A DNA stretch of 64,000 bases from Ooceraea biroi (taxonomy: Eukaryota; Arthropoda; Insecta; Hymenoptera; Formicidae). Positions 51,101 through 57,541 of the stretch are shown here, in pieces. The first letter of the stretch is position 1; each line of letters opens with the position of its first letter. The stretch is taken from positions 1,302,001 through 1,366,000 of the forward strand of contig NC_039518.1 of assembly GCF_003672135.1 (NCBI RefSeq), read 5' to 3'. The notes under the pieces were generated by a model that was given only the letters and a program-made list of their open reading frames with translations, was not told the origin of the DNA and ran no database searches. The position numbers were made by a program, and so were the translations under genes.

Positions 51101-54100
51101 GTTTTAAACATATGAACTCCTATTCTCAATTCATTTTTATCGATATAAGTGCTTTAAATGTGATATTTCAGCTAATCAGATAATTGTTATACTATTTTTA
51201 AAGGTACTTTCAATATTTATACAATAAATGCAATACATGTTTTCTGTGCTTAACCTCTATCTTACATACGCACCAATCACAATGTTTTACTGTATAGTAT
51301 ATGTTTCCGAACACTTTAGAGAGAGAAACCTATTTCTCTCTCCAACCTCATGACACGGTCTGGCACGTATTGTCAGTCCATATCTGTAAAGTCTATGAGA
51401 GATACGCAGTCTAGTATTATATAGAAGTCTGTGATCCTCACCTTGCCGCTGCTATCGTCATGTTAGGTACAGTGCTGCTCCACTCAGCCAGAGAGAAGTC
51501 TGAGAGTCACGCTCGCGTTTTAATTGTAACGCCTAGTCAGCGCCTCTATGTCCACAAAACGTGGACATTGAACTATGGGTCACGAAGTAAGAGAGAAGGA
51601 GCTCGAACTCCGTGAAACAAAAGTAGTCCTGATTCTGTCCCCCTAATTGGGAGGGAGTCCGCTGAACGGAATGGATTCTTATGGATGGACGCCATTTGTA
51701 ATTATCTACCTTAGTTTGTTACCTATTACCGAGCTAAACAGAGTGAAAAGTGAAAGTGACGAAAAGATACCGGTAGCTTTATATATGAAATGGCTTGTTG
51801 GATACGTGGATGTACTACCAAAGGAGGGAAAAAAGATGCTTCAAGAAAAAAGTCTTTTTACAGCTCACACGGAGAAAATGTTCAATAATTGGCGTGACAA
51901 TGGGATTGCTGAAAGAGGCATCAACGAATTCAGCAAAAAAAGTCGTATTTGTGAGTTGCATTTTGAGAAAAATGATATTCTGCGAGAAGATATTTTTCAT
52001 ATGGCAGATGGTGCAACTATTACGGTGCAACGTAAGGTACCGAAATTGAAAGAAGATGCTGTTCCATCTATTTTTCCATCCATTACGTATCGTTACGAAT
52101 CCTATTAACAAGGAGAAACGGGAAGAACCGCAGAATGAAGGAACGACTCAGTTAAAGAGTACAATTAACCATTCCGTTTCCGTGCTACCTACATGTGAAG
52201 CAGATGTCAATCCTATTAAAACGTTATAACACGATGCACGCAATAAAAGACTTCTTTTTAACCCTCTCTATTTATTTGGCTTTATAATTGCAAATCGGAA
52301 CAATAAACACGTACTGCGACTAGTGACGCTATGTGTACAACTAACCTCACGACACTGTTTTGCAAATGGCGTCCATCCATAAGAAACTGTTCCATTTAGC
52401 GGACTCCCCAATTAGGGGGACAGAATCAGGGCCACTTTTACCACTCACGCGCTATGGAGTTCGAACTCCTTCTCTCTTACTTCGTGCTACGGGTGCGTCA
52501 TTCTGTCTTTATTGCTCACTGAATATTGAATAAAGATAGAATGACGCTCGCGATCGTTGGGAGCGTCAAGTGGAACGCATCCGTAGTTCAATGTCCACGT
52601 TTGAGGCGTTAAGGCAGAAGCACAGACTTTTGCATAAGCGCATAAACAGATGCATAAGGAACTTGATTGGTCCATTGCCTTATGCACATGCTTATAGATC
52701 AATCAAATTCCTTATGCATCTTTTTATGCGCTTATGCAAAAGTCTGTGCTCCTGCCTTTACAGTTAAAACGTGAGCGTGACCGCTCTCAGGCTTTTCTCT
52801 TCTTCTTCTTCTTCTTAATGTTTAATGGCACCCAATCACTTTCAGGTTCGATATGGCCAAAGACTTCTCTCTGACTCAGCAAAGAAACGAATTATGATGA
52901 GAATGCTATACACTAGAGTCCTATATAAGCTGCGTTCCGAAATACATTGCCAGTACTAAAAATCTATAGTTCACGTTGCGTATACTATACATTTTCAGTA
53001 CTATACATTTACTGGCAGTATATTTCGGAACGCAGCTTCAATAAGAGAAGCGCAATCGGAGTCTCACTTGCTGATTGGCTGACCGCCATGTTGGTCCCAT
53101 AGTGAATCCTATGGGCAAACTAACTGCAATCAGTGTACCATAAATGAGAACAAAATATATTTATGATGTTATTTTCTAAAAAAATATTTTAGATATCCCT
53201 AAGATATTTTTGAAACATCTTAGATATACATGTTGTACAAGTTAAAGTTATATCATACCGTAACCTGTACTATTTCTATTGAGAATAACTAAATGGACCA
53301 GATACATAAGCTACGTTGTATACAAATAGACAGCTGCGGGTCCAACATGGCGACCATGGGAAGCATGGAGGGGGTAACGATTGTGCTTCTCTTATTATAT
53401 AGGACTCTACTATACATGGATGAAAAGGTTGCATATATATGCTGCTAAGCACAAATAAGGAGTACACAATGAAGTCTTTTGCACTTATTTAGCAACACAG
53501 AGAAAACATTTTTACTTACCACAAGAAAGGGTCGCCTCCATTTGCACACGGAACGATTGCACACGTTGTATTGCACACTGTTCTATTGGACACAGCACGA
53601 TTGTACACCGCACGATTGCGTACGCACATTGCACGATTGGACACCGCACGGATAAACTTCCGAAAAACTCCCACACCCGATTTACATATCCTTTGGTGAA
53701 AATGCTTGAAATGACTCAAAATGAATACCCTTAAATGGATTTTTACCGACAAGAAGGATAAAGGCTTAAAAAGTTGAAACTAATATTACTCCTTTGCAAG
53801 ACGAAGCAACCCAACCCTGTTTTTTAGTTTGCAAAGTACATGCGTGGATACAGTGTGTTCCGCCCCCCTGCGGGGGGCTCCACTTCCAAAAAATCTAACC
53901 TAACCCAACCCATCCCCTGTTTTTTATTTTGCAAAGTACATGCGTGGATACAGTGTGCCTGATACGTCTTTATTTTCCGTACCGTACAAGAAACATCCGA
54001 GATACACAATAAACACATTAGAAGTTCATGTAGAAATATATAATGATGCATAGAAAACCGTACATCTACAGAAATGCAGCTGAAAATATTCAATCACTAC

Positions 54101-55001
54101 ATATTACTTTATTTGAACTTTTTATGCCTTTATCCTTTTTGTCGGTAAAAATCCATTTAAGGGTATTCATTTTGAGTCATTTCAAGCATTTTCACCAAAG
54201 GATATGTAAATCGGGTGTGGGAGCTTTTCGGAAGTTTATCCGTGTAGTGTCCAATCGTGCGGTGTACAATCGTGCTGTGTCCAATAGAACAGTGTGCAAT
54301 ACAACGTGTGCAATATTGCGTGTGCAATCGTGCGGTGTGCAATCGTTCCGTGTGCAAACGGGATACGCCCCACAAGAAATAATAATGTCCATTTAAACTT
54401 TCTATCAATACTATATTTGACAACTATATTTGAACTACGCGGAACGTTGCGGACCTAACATGGCGGCCGACCAATTAGGAATTAGGGAACAAGTTCATGT
54501 CTCTATATTTTAGGACTCTAGTATGTATCATAGTATAACTAGTATGGACTCTCTGTCAGCCCTTTAATCTTTTCGTTCTTGATCATGTGGTATTCCATCT
54601 TTTTAGACTAAAATCCAGCGCTTAATTTGTCAAAACGTGTCACAGTCTCACTGATTTTACACTATTCACATACAACAATTGTCTCATTGGTCACTCCCAA
54701 AAAATATCTATGCGCAGAAGGGATTGACGTAAAGCCAAACAAATGAGTGCTCATACCATGTTAAACTATGATATGTATTATTCGTGCATTGCAAATGCTA
54801 TCGTTTTATATCATTATTGAATAACTATTTCATCCTGTACACATAGAGCGCTTTTCATCCGAAGCGCACCATAGCAAAAAAGTTAAAAATATATGTTGTG
54901 CAATAATAATATACATACAAATTGTATCTTCTTTTTTAATTTCAGGTCATGCAGATATTTCAAAATCTATAATAAAAAAGCATTGTCCACAATATCGTTA
55001 A
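21194..55001 (+). CDS. CNOT10: CCR4-NOT transcription complex subunit 10
   Basis: CNOT10 is a TPR-rich scaffold subunit that, with CNOT11, binds the N-terminal part of CNOT1 in the cytoplasmic CCR4-NOT mRNA deadenylase. Exons: 21194-21602, 34733-35058, 41241-41347, 43675-43826, 43952-44148, 44764-45052, 45455-45805, 45937-46046, 48863-48941 and 54946-55001. Every junction has GT/AG and phases agree. The sum is 2,076 nt, or 691 codons plus TAA, close to the usual animal length of about 740. Family landmarks in order: ITEQERELAQNALLEFQKGS near the N-terminus; RYNQAVLLYHTKQYNTALRV; CKARVYLLTHQLKLCKKEW; FLKANLEYLRGNYKKAMKLL; CFYLQKALYENKYA; NPKLWLRMAECCI; LVQKVIGSGIYRKI; GSLCLKNALFLLP; YNLAVAYAIQGELEKSGETL. 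These helical repeats fit TPR folds. Introns 1, 2, 3, 8 and 9 (13.1, 6.2, 2.3, 2.8 and 6.0 kb) are packed with transposons; introns 4-7 are 125-615 bp and clean. The exons themselves are undamaged, so the gene looks functional. The last exon encodes only the final 18 residues. Confidence 0.95.
21647..22378. mobile_element. hAT-like MITE (732 bp)
   Basis: Imperfect terminal inverted repeats begin CAGAGTTGA and end TCAACTCTG. Eight-base flanks are near-identical (AATATAAT left, ATTATAAT right), as expected for hAT target duplication. The interior is AT-rich and non-coding. It sits just inside CNOT10 intron 1. Confidence 0.7.
22792..24612. mobile_element. hAT-like foldback with 8-bp TSD (level 2)
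   Basis: Termini are CAGTGCTCGGAACGATCTGA and its complement, flanked on both sides by the identical octamer ATTTACAG (22784-22791 and 24613-24620). The arms are long (about 440 bp left, 260 bp right) and include the CTGAGGACCCTGATTACGTA and CGCGCGCC blocks. The CAGTG start and 8-bp TSD fit hAT. There is no transposase ORF. A further palindrome is inserted inside (23241-24353). Confidence 0.82.
23241..24353. mobile_element. CAGGGTGTCCC palindromic element (level 3)
   Basis: An almost perfect 1.1 kb palindrome starts CAGGGTGTCCCATTTTAAAT and ends with the complement, with TA on both flanks. The arms are about 520 bp and the loop near 23780-23840 is only about 60 bp. The open frame at 23600-23791 (+) is mirrored at 23664-24005 (-) because the arms are complementary; neither looks like a gene. 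A related palindrome lies at 58960-59534 and a half copy at 33960-34269. TA target and termini suggest a Tc1/mariner-type non-autonomous element. Confidence 0.85.
25330..25500 (-). repeat. Penelope-like 3' segment (inverted copy at 28530-28690)
   Basis: The block with ACGACATATTG...CACAATTGTTATACGTAGAA and the AAGACATACACTTAAAA...AGAGAAGATAA region occurs at 28530-28640 on the plus strand and in reverse complement here. The two copies bracket the Penelope fragments, each lying 3' to Penelope coding sequence of its own orientation. Confidence 0.7.
25734..26058 (-). pseudogene. Penelope-like element GIY-YIG endonuclease domain (fragment)
   Basis: Read on the minus strand it gives YEIDCSNSSCDASYIGQT, the Cys-X4-Cys plus YIGQT start of the Penelope endonuclease. 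One base later the frame slips, then continues ENRAAIRKHSSNHSVVSKHR, HEFDWFNPKILHFEN, RKRKIVEMFF and INLRKDTDNLP to the stop. These are the helix and end motifs of the domain. It lies tail-to-tail near the plus-strand RT fragment that follows. Confidence 0.85.
26325..26740 (-). pseudogene. Penelope endonuclease 3' fragment nested in the foldback arm
   Basis: Minus-strand reading from about 26720 gives KREIVEMLFIKKHSDAINMQ and KDTENLPGVYDSVLKSI, the end of the Penelope endonuclease, then a 3' tail to about 26340. The same bases (ATGGTAACCTCACAACGTTT) occur inverted at both ends of the insert. Confidence 0.75.
27122..27372. repeat. G/C-rich inner palindrome
   Basis: Left arm from TTTTCCGAAACTGGAGCCCC through CAGCCCGCTTCGCGGGAGGG; right arm is its complement ending CCAGTTTCGGAAAA. 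It forms the inner stem of the 26249-27933 foldback. Related G-rich motifs occur at 14229-14270. Confidence 0.85.
27384..27405. repeat. Short (TTAGG)n telomere-like tract
   Basis: About 3.5 units of the insect telomere repeat lie just inside the right arm of the foldback. The left arm has a single GGGTTAGGTTA at 27112-27123. Confidence 0.85.
28700..30800. other. AT-rich intronic DNA, no gene seen
   Basis: Apart from one hairpin (29125-29222) I see only AT-rich sequence. Open frames near 29727-30146 on both strands lack known motifs. Confidence 0.4.
29125..29222. mobile_element. PIF/Harbinger-type hairpin MITE
   Basis: A 98-bp hairpin starts GGCTGTATTCCAAA and ends GGAACGCAGCC, flanked by TTA on both sides. 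It is the same family as 52928-53037. A 3-bp TWA duplication and GG start fit PIF/Harbinger. Confidence 0.75.
30821..31210. repeat. 172-bp tandem repeat, 2.2 copies
   Basis: The motif TTTRAGACCAAAATC recurs at offsets of 172 and 171 bp (30822, 30994, 31165). Between occurrences the CGAGCAACTAATTCTTTAAA, CGACCA.GTAGGCG and TTAGCAACAAATTCAG blocks repeat with moderate divergence. No ORF. Confidence 0.85.
31503..31546. repeat. Short hairpin
   Basis: GGGGGTCCAGCTTAA pairs with TTAAGCTGGACTCCCCC across a 3-base loop. A diverged half copy follows at 31657-31680 (GGGGGGTCTAGCTTAATATG). Confidence 0.8.
31682..32726 (+). mobile_element. GC-rich probable LTR-retroelement remnant
   Basis: The segment is sharply GC-richer than the intron around it, starts TGTAATTAACA and ends CGGCGTTACA. 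It contains TGGCGCCCA at 32579, a form of retroelement tRNA primer-binding site, preceded by CGCGCACC. I see no target duplication and no gag/pol, so this could be an LTR plus leader fragment. Low confidence. Confidence 0.4.
33179..33483 (+). pseudogene. Penelope-like GIY-YIG endonuclease fragment
   Basis: RINCNDCNAMYIGQTKRRLE gives the Cys-X2-Cys plus YIGQT start. TRIGEHRRNING, SVVTEHCLSGNHDFNW, RQIAEMFFIK and INLQNDTKNLNSVYDSL follow, ending at a stop. The domain is nearly complete (about 100 residues) but upstream RT is absent. A 3' tail runs on to about 33800. Confidence 0.85.
33960..34269. mobile_element. Half copy of the CAGGGTGTCCC palindrome family
   Basis: The segment from GGGTAATGCTAATGCCGGCG to AACACTCTG matches the right arm of the 23241-24353 element (GGGTAATGCGAATGCCGGCG to GGGACACCCTG), with divergence. 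No left arm is present. Confidence 0.75.
36502..36548. repeat. Perfect 47-bp palindrome inside the LINE
   Basis: TTTGGACCAGCCCAGGAGG pairs perfectly with its complement around a single central A. It lies in the poorly conserved LINE segment between RT and RNase H. Confidence 0.9.
38921..39057. mobile_element. Harbinger-type hairpin inserted in the LINE endonuclease
   Basis: The 137-bp hairpin AGGACCGTCTACA...TGTAGACGGTCCT has arms of about 50 bp and is flanked by TAA on both sides (38918-38920, 39058-39060). The LINE endonuclease reading is interrupted exactly here, so the insertion postdates the LINE. Confidence 0.85.
39975..40402. mobile_element. Foldback of the ACAGTTAAAATGC family (first of two abutting)
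   Basis: A long hairpin: left arm from about 40018 (ACAGTTAAAATGCTTTTTAC) through CATCCCCACTCGG to AAAGGTGTTTATGAAAATCT; right arm is the near-perfect complement to about 40348, with a loop of about 20 bp. The right end runs through GCAAATGGCAACACTG to ...CACTCCAGAATCGCCT before TAA. Relatives: 40404-40815, 50140-50366 and 63249-63400. Confidence 0.75.
40404..40815. mobile_element. Foldback of the same family (second)
   Basis: Begins at TTA|AGGTGATCCTGGAGTGAC and ends ...GTCACTCCAGGATCATT|TTA. Inner arms GGTGGGGACACAATTAAGGA to GAGAAATCTGTACAATCC pair with their complement at 40622-40700. It abuts the previous element, so their ends form a further palindrome (40362-40445). Confidence 0.75.
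40864..41101. repeat. Inverted repeat, 238 bp
   Basis: CATCGACATATAGTATGGAC pairs with GTCCATACTATACGTCGATG. The loop contains TTAGGTTAGGTTAG (40926-40939). Confidence 0.75.
42575..42581 (-). promoter_or_regulatory. TATA box of solo LTR A
   Basis: TATAAAAG on the minus strand, followed by GCGACGACC. LTR B has the equivalent CATATAAAAAGACAACGACC at 55693-55712 and a shared GTGCGGAAG.TTCGTT block downstream. Confidence 0.6.
42710..42855. mobile_element. Harbinger-type hairpin in LTR A
   Basis: A 146-bp near-perfect hairpin AGGCCCAAACACGC...GTGTTTGGGCCT with TAA on both flanks. Half of the same element occurs at 63409-63489. Confidence 0.85.
42894..43340. repeat. 227-bp tandem duplication in the LTR U3
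   Basis: ACACGTGTGT followed by GCGGCTCCTGTGAGGGTATT and GATGATCC.....GCAGCTGTATCATTT occurs at 42894 and again at 43121. Confidence 0.85.
43861..43888. repeat. (AC)n microsatellite
   Basis: About thirteen AC units with one interruption, in the 125-bp CNOT10 intron 4. Confidence 0.9.
45067..45102. repeat. (TAA)n microsatellite
   Basis: About twelve TAA units just after the CNOT10 exon 6 donor. Confidence 0.9.
46464..46510. repeat. Degenerate TTAGG tract
   Basis: TTAGG, TTAGA and TTTAGG units occur in the left arm of the intron 8 foldback; the complementary tract is at 48128-48151. Confidence 0.75.
47172..47345. mobile_element. Hairpin MITE inserted in the right arm
   Basis: GGCTTAGTTTACACCCAGCC to CACTTCGGAGTGAAGTGACA pairs with the complement ending GGGTGTAAACTAGGCC. 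It separates GGAATCA from CTGATTG, which are adjacent in the uninterrupted opposite arm. Confidence 0.8.
47394..47514. mobile_element. Hairpin MITE with 3-bp TSD ATG
   Basis: AGGTCTGTTCTTTATTGCTG pairs with CAGCAATAAAGAACAGACCT (with a short gap), and ATG flanks both ends. Confidence 0.8.
47557..47674. mobile_element. Hairpin with CGTCGATT core
   Basis: CCAGTGAGAAAT at the left pairs with ATTTCTCACAGG at the right. Between them GACGTCGAAACGATGTCGAA pairs with TTCGACATCGTTTCGACGTC. The core itself consists of short GTCGA repeats. Confidence 0.75.
48490..48862. other. CT-rich end of CNOT10 intron 8
   Basis: Pyrimidine-rich sequence leading to the exon 9 acceptor. No other feature seen. Confidence 0.4.
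49405..50110. mobile_element. Foldback of the GGAAGAGTACTAGGTGACGG family
   Basis: Matches 63665-64000, sharing GTCATACCGGCGGTCTACG, AGTACTTTTGGTCACCTAAA and the palindrome GTGGAAGAGTACTAGGTGAC / GCTCTTCCACCCAAGCATAT. The right part is split by the hairpin at 49779-50038. Confidence 0.75.
49779..50038. mobile_element. 260-bp near-perfect hairpin
   Basis: GACCCTCTAATAAGAGTCTG to CTACAGATAGTCCACGATAC pairs with the complement ending TATTAGAGGGTC. ACTAGA is present on both flanks. Arms are about 115 bp with a loop of about 30 bp. Confidence 0.85.
50140..50366. mobile_element. Half copy of the ACAGTTAAAATGC foldback family
   Basis: One arm only: GTGCGTACAAATTGCCAAAT, AAGCATTTTAACTGTAAG, GGCAACACTGTTTCACTAGT and CACTCCAGGATCACCTTAA, as in the right arm of 40404-40815. 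Confidence 0.75.
51581..52486 (+). mobile_element. THAP-bearing foldback transposon, P/Galileo-like
   Basis: Terminal arms of about 110 bp: CACGAAGTAAGAGAGAAGGA, then CTGATTCTGTCCCCCTAATT and TGGATGGACGCCATTTG on the left, complement on the right. The 8-bp flanks are CTATGGGT and CTACGGGT. The loop carries an ORF with most of a THAP domain. CA...TG ends, 7-8 bp TSD, long inverted repeats and a THAP domain are the combination known from P-superfamily elements such as Galileo. No transposase catalytic region remains. Confidence 0.72.
51647..52108 (+). pseudogene. THAP-domain protein fragment
   Basis: The ORF begins inside the left arm; ATG at 51671 is the first Met. Residues from about 90 on read MFNNWRDNGIAERG, KSRICELHFEKNDI and VPKLKEDAVPSIFP. 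CELHF is the C-X2-H zinc pair and AVPSIFP the closing box of THAP domains, the DNA-binding module of P-element transposase. The N-terminal C-X2-4-C pair is absent, so the zinc site is incomplete or encoded by a missing exon. After the stop there is only about 150 bp of further sequence without a transposase. It may be a relic of the element's own transposase or a captured host THAP gene. Confidence 0.7.
52612..52757. mobile_element. Hairpin MITE with TTA duplication
   Basis: AGGCAGAAGCACAGACTTTT pairs with AAAAGTCTGTGCTCCTGCCT, flanked by TTA on both sides. The empty site is visible at 62947-62955 (GCGTTATAG) in the short relative. Confidence 0.85.
52905..53410. repeat. Diverged foldback around 53.1 kb
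   Basis: ACTAGAGTCCTATATA, ATAAGAGAAGCGCAATCG and GCCATGTTGG on the left pair with CCAACATGGCGACC, CGATTGTGCTTCTCTTAT and TATATAGGACTCTACTATA on the right. The left arm is split by the hairpin at 52928-53037. Confidence 0.75.
52928..53037. mobile_element. Hairpin MITE, same family as 29125-29222
   Basis: AGCTGCGTTCCGAAATACAT, with CCAGTACT further in, pairs with the complement ending TTTCGGAACGCAGCT. It interrupts CCTATATA|ATAAGAG of the surrounding foldback arm. Confidence 0.8.
53529..54370. mobile_element. FB/Mutator-like foldback, copy A, 9-bp TSD
   Basis: The identical nonamer CACAAGAAA flanks both ends (53520-53528, 54371-54379). Ends are GGGTCGCCTCC and GGATACGCCC, then TTTGCACACGGAACGATTGC. 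Each arm holds an array of about 15-bp degenerate units (type GTGTGCAATCGTGCG), then a unique arm including GATATGTAAATCGGGTGTGG and AAAATGCTTGAAATGACTC. The loop contains two copies of CAAAGTACATGCGTGGATAC, TTAGG-like sequence (53894-53911) and a C/G palindrome. A 9-bp TSD, long arms and subterminal tandem repeats match Mutator-like and Drosophila Foldback elements. The 89-codon loop frame is identical in copy B and shows no known domain. Confidence 0.82.
54380..54945. other. End of CNOT10 intron 9, nothing recognised
   Basis: No repeat or ORF I can support; leads to the polypyrimidine tract before the last exon. Confidence 0.4.
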
Positions 55002-55694
55002 CATAGAAGATCTGTTTAAGAGATCTTAAAACGCTATTAATATTATATTAATACAATATATAATATTTATACTGCTAAGTATATGTATATATATGAGAAG
55101 AAAACTAATATAATAATGTAATTTTAATTTGTAATGTAATTTTTCTGAATACATAATAATAATTAGTATAATAATTAGTAAAAATTATTTTGTATCAAAA
55201 TCACATACAAAATCAAGCTAAACATTTTACAACCAGCTGTTACGTCTAGTAGATTCCACAGTTCCTCGCTTCCAAAGGAAGTAATAAATACTCTAGAAAT
55301 AAAAATAATTTAACGAACAACGTACCGCGTCGCGATAAGTTCGGTCGCGTGTGGGCGGAGGTCTCGCGGTCGCAGTGAGAAATATCGCTATTCGTAGAAG
55401 AAGAAATGATATGAATATAATGAATAGCTGATGCCGGAGCGAATACTCTCACAAGAGCCGCGAATTCTGGCACACGTGTTCGTCATGGCACAAAGCTTTC
55501 AGTTAGAAACGTATCCGGATTAAGGAACGTTTTGTTATCGTCACAGTCGGAAACGATAGATCTAGGGCTAACAAAGCACCTCATAGACCCATCCGCCGAT
55601 ACCGGCTTAATTATCGCAAGTGATGTCCGCTAAAAATAATTATTTTCGGGAATTCTCGGAAAAGGAATAGCCCTCTCCTACATCATTCCTCCCA

Positions 55695-55701
55695 TATAAA
55701 A
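55695..55701 (+). promoter_or_regulatory. TATA box of LTR B
   Basis: CATATAAAAAGACAACGACC aligns with the LTR A promoter block, followed by GTGCGGAAGCTTCGTT at about 55757. Confidence 0.6.
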
Positions 55702-55803
55702 AGACAACGACCTGCCTAGAAGCAGCATTCAATATCCAGAAATCAGTCATTAAGTGCGGAAGCTTCGTTTACTTGATGATAGTAAACAGTCAGTAGCCGG
55801 TAG

Positions 55804-55961
55804 CACAGATTAATAGTCAAATAGCCAAAGGCCCGGGTTAAGGCGAGACCAGCATTTCTCACTGAGTCTGTCGGTAAGGGGCAAAGTATGTCGATAATCA
55901 AAGTACGGAAATGCTGGTCTTGTCTTAACCCGGGCCTTAGCTATCTGTCTATTAATCTGTG
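55804..55961. mobile_element. CACAG...CTGTG hairpin with 7-bp TSD
   Basis: CACAGATTAATAG pairs with CTATTAATCTGTG and GGCCCGGGTTAAG with CTTAACCCGGGCC. CCGGTAG flanks both sides exactly. CA...TG ends with a 7-bp duplication resemble the P-type foldback at 62716-62990. Confidence 0.8.
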
Positions 55962-56292
55962 CCGGTAGTCTTGATCAAGTGCAGAAGTCACGCGCACTTA
56001 ACGAAAACCGATAGTTAATTTTTCTCAAAAAGAAAAAGAGTGAAGTAGTACCAACTTATCAACCAGCATCTCTGGCCTTGTCCTGGGAAGCGGCTCAGCC
56101 AATTAAGCGCACTAAGAACAAACAGCAAAATTTACCAAGTAAGCGATCCTTTTGTTCACTTTCTGTGATACTCTTTACTTTCTTTCCTTTTCCTTTCTCT
56201 TCTTTGCTATTATTTTGAAAATTTCCTCGACTTTAGTTGTTTTTCCTTTCGTCTTCTACCGCTGGATTTTTATCCGTCGGTTATTCCTTTAA

Positions 56293-56430
56293 GGCCCAAT
56301 CCCACCAACGTCGGTTAATTTTAACCGTAGTTTAACTCACTCTTCGTCTCTTTCTAACTACCTGCCTTAGAAAGAGACGAAGAGTGAGTTAAACTACGGT
56401 TAAAATTAACCGACGTTGGTGGATTGGGCC
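56293..56430. mobile_element. Harbinger-type hairpin
   Basis: GGCCCAATCCCACCAACGTC and the GTTAATTTTAACCGTAGTTT stem pair with their complement ending GGTGGATTGGGCC; TAA on both flanks. Arms are about 60 bp. Confidence 0.85.
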
Positions 56431-56739
56431 TAATTCAACCCAATTGTCCTTTTTAAGTGGCTCCCACGAAAAGTTCCGCGGAACCAGGAGTGATTCCCCC
56501 TTCGCGATCAAATCACGACAACCTAGGAGAGATTACGAGGCATCATCGGGAAACAAACCACCCCGAAAACGGAACAACGGCACCGAGGCCATTCCGCGGT
56601 CCTTCTCTCCCGTTTTATCTTCCGCGTCCTCATCTGTTCAAATAATTGATTCCTGACCGTCCTCACCATGCTCAATTTCTTTCGCTTCCTCCTCAGTCCA
56701 AATTATCAATTCTCGACCGTACTCTCCGTCGTTAACCTC

Positions 56740-57230
56740 TTCTGTGTCTGTCCAAATTATTAATTCTCCTTCCCGATTGTCATCAGTTTCTTCCTCTTCT
56801 TCTTCGACTTCTTCATCTTCCTCTTCTTTGTCTTCTTCTCTATCCCCTACCTCTTCTTCTCGTCCTTCAACCCCGTCATCTCCCTATTTCTTCTTCCCTG
56901 ACTCTTCTTCACGGATATCCCACAGATCCTCCTCCATCTCCCCATCTCCTTCCACTCGCTGTTCCCACCTTTCTCTCCTCGGTTATTCCCTTCTTCCTCC
57001 TCCGCCTCATCCTCACGCTGGTACTCGCCCATCCTTTCAGCAGACTTCGAGGAGTATCCGAATTCACCTATTCCCTCCTCGACAGTGCAGATAATCACGA
57101 AGAGTTTCGGTGAACCCTTTCCCTCCGTTGCCGATCTGAGAGAATTTTCCCAGTGTTGCCTCCAAATTTTGCGCGAACGTTGACTTTCCCCACATACGCT
57201 TTACCCCTTCCCCCTTTTATCCTCCTCCTT
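56740..57230. repeat. CT-rich low-complexity sequence in LTR B
   Basis: Long runs of TCT/TTC/TCC. The open frame through it is serine-rich only because of base composition and is not called a gene. Confidence 0.7.
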
Positions 57231-57239
57231 GGACCTGGG

Positions 57240-57378
57240 CACGTATTATGATAAACGATTCCGATCGGAATGATTCTACATTTGTCCCTTTCTTCCCTGT
57301 TCTTCTCTTCCTTTCTTCTAGGGAAAAATGTGGGGAAAACGGAATCATTCCGATCGGAATCGTTTATCATAATACGTG
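57240..57378. mobile_element. Hairpin with CGATCGGAATGATTC core (first)
   Basis: CACGTATTATGATAAACGAT pairs with the complement ending CATAATACGTG. Core ACGATTCCGATCGGAATGAT and the loop are shared with the hairpin at 57539-57671. Seven-base flanks ACCTGGG and CCCTGGG agree in six positions. Confidence 0.8.
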
Positions 57379-57382
57379 CCCT

Positions 57383-57541
57383 GGGCTGAAATTCTGTAAC
57401 TTCGATATCGATCATTTTCGGTATCGTTAACTAGTGACAACCTATGAGAGCCACGCTTTTCTCCAAGGTCGTTCTTGCCATTGGTTATCGCTAGTTAATG
57501 ATATCGAAAATTATCGATAACGAGTTGCAGAATCCCGGCCC
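57383..57541. repeat. Diverged hairpin between the two cores
   Basis: GAAATTCTGTAACTTCGATA and CGGTATCGTTAACTAG pair imperfectly with CTAGTTAATGATATCGAAAA and GAGTTGCAGAATC. Confidence 0.75.

Larger units (their letters stand above)
51489..52818. mobile_element. P-type foldback, outer element
   Basis: Left arm CAGAGAGAAGTCTGAGAGTC, CGCTCGCGTTTTAATTGTAA and AACGTGGACATTGAACTA; right arm GTAGTTCAATGTCCACGTTT, TTAAAACGTGAGCGTGACCG and CTCTCAGGCTTTTCTCTT, ending in a (CTT)n expansion. The short copy at 62716-62990 has the same arms. A THAP-bearing foldback (51581-52486) is inserted in the loop and a hairpin (52612-52757) in the right arm. The right terminus is blurred by the microsatellite. Confidence 0.75.

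Noticed and set aside
53824..54093. 89-codon frame identical in two places as a possible conserved gene
   Set aside because: Identity comes from recent duplication of the foldback loop as DNA. The peptide has no domain, so identity alone is not evidence of coding.
56744..57094. Serine-rich 116-codon open frame
   Set aside because: Produced by a CT-rich low-complexity stretch in LTR B.
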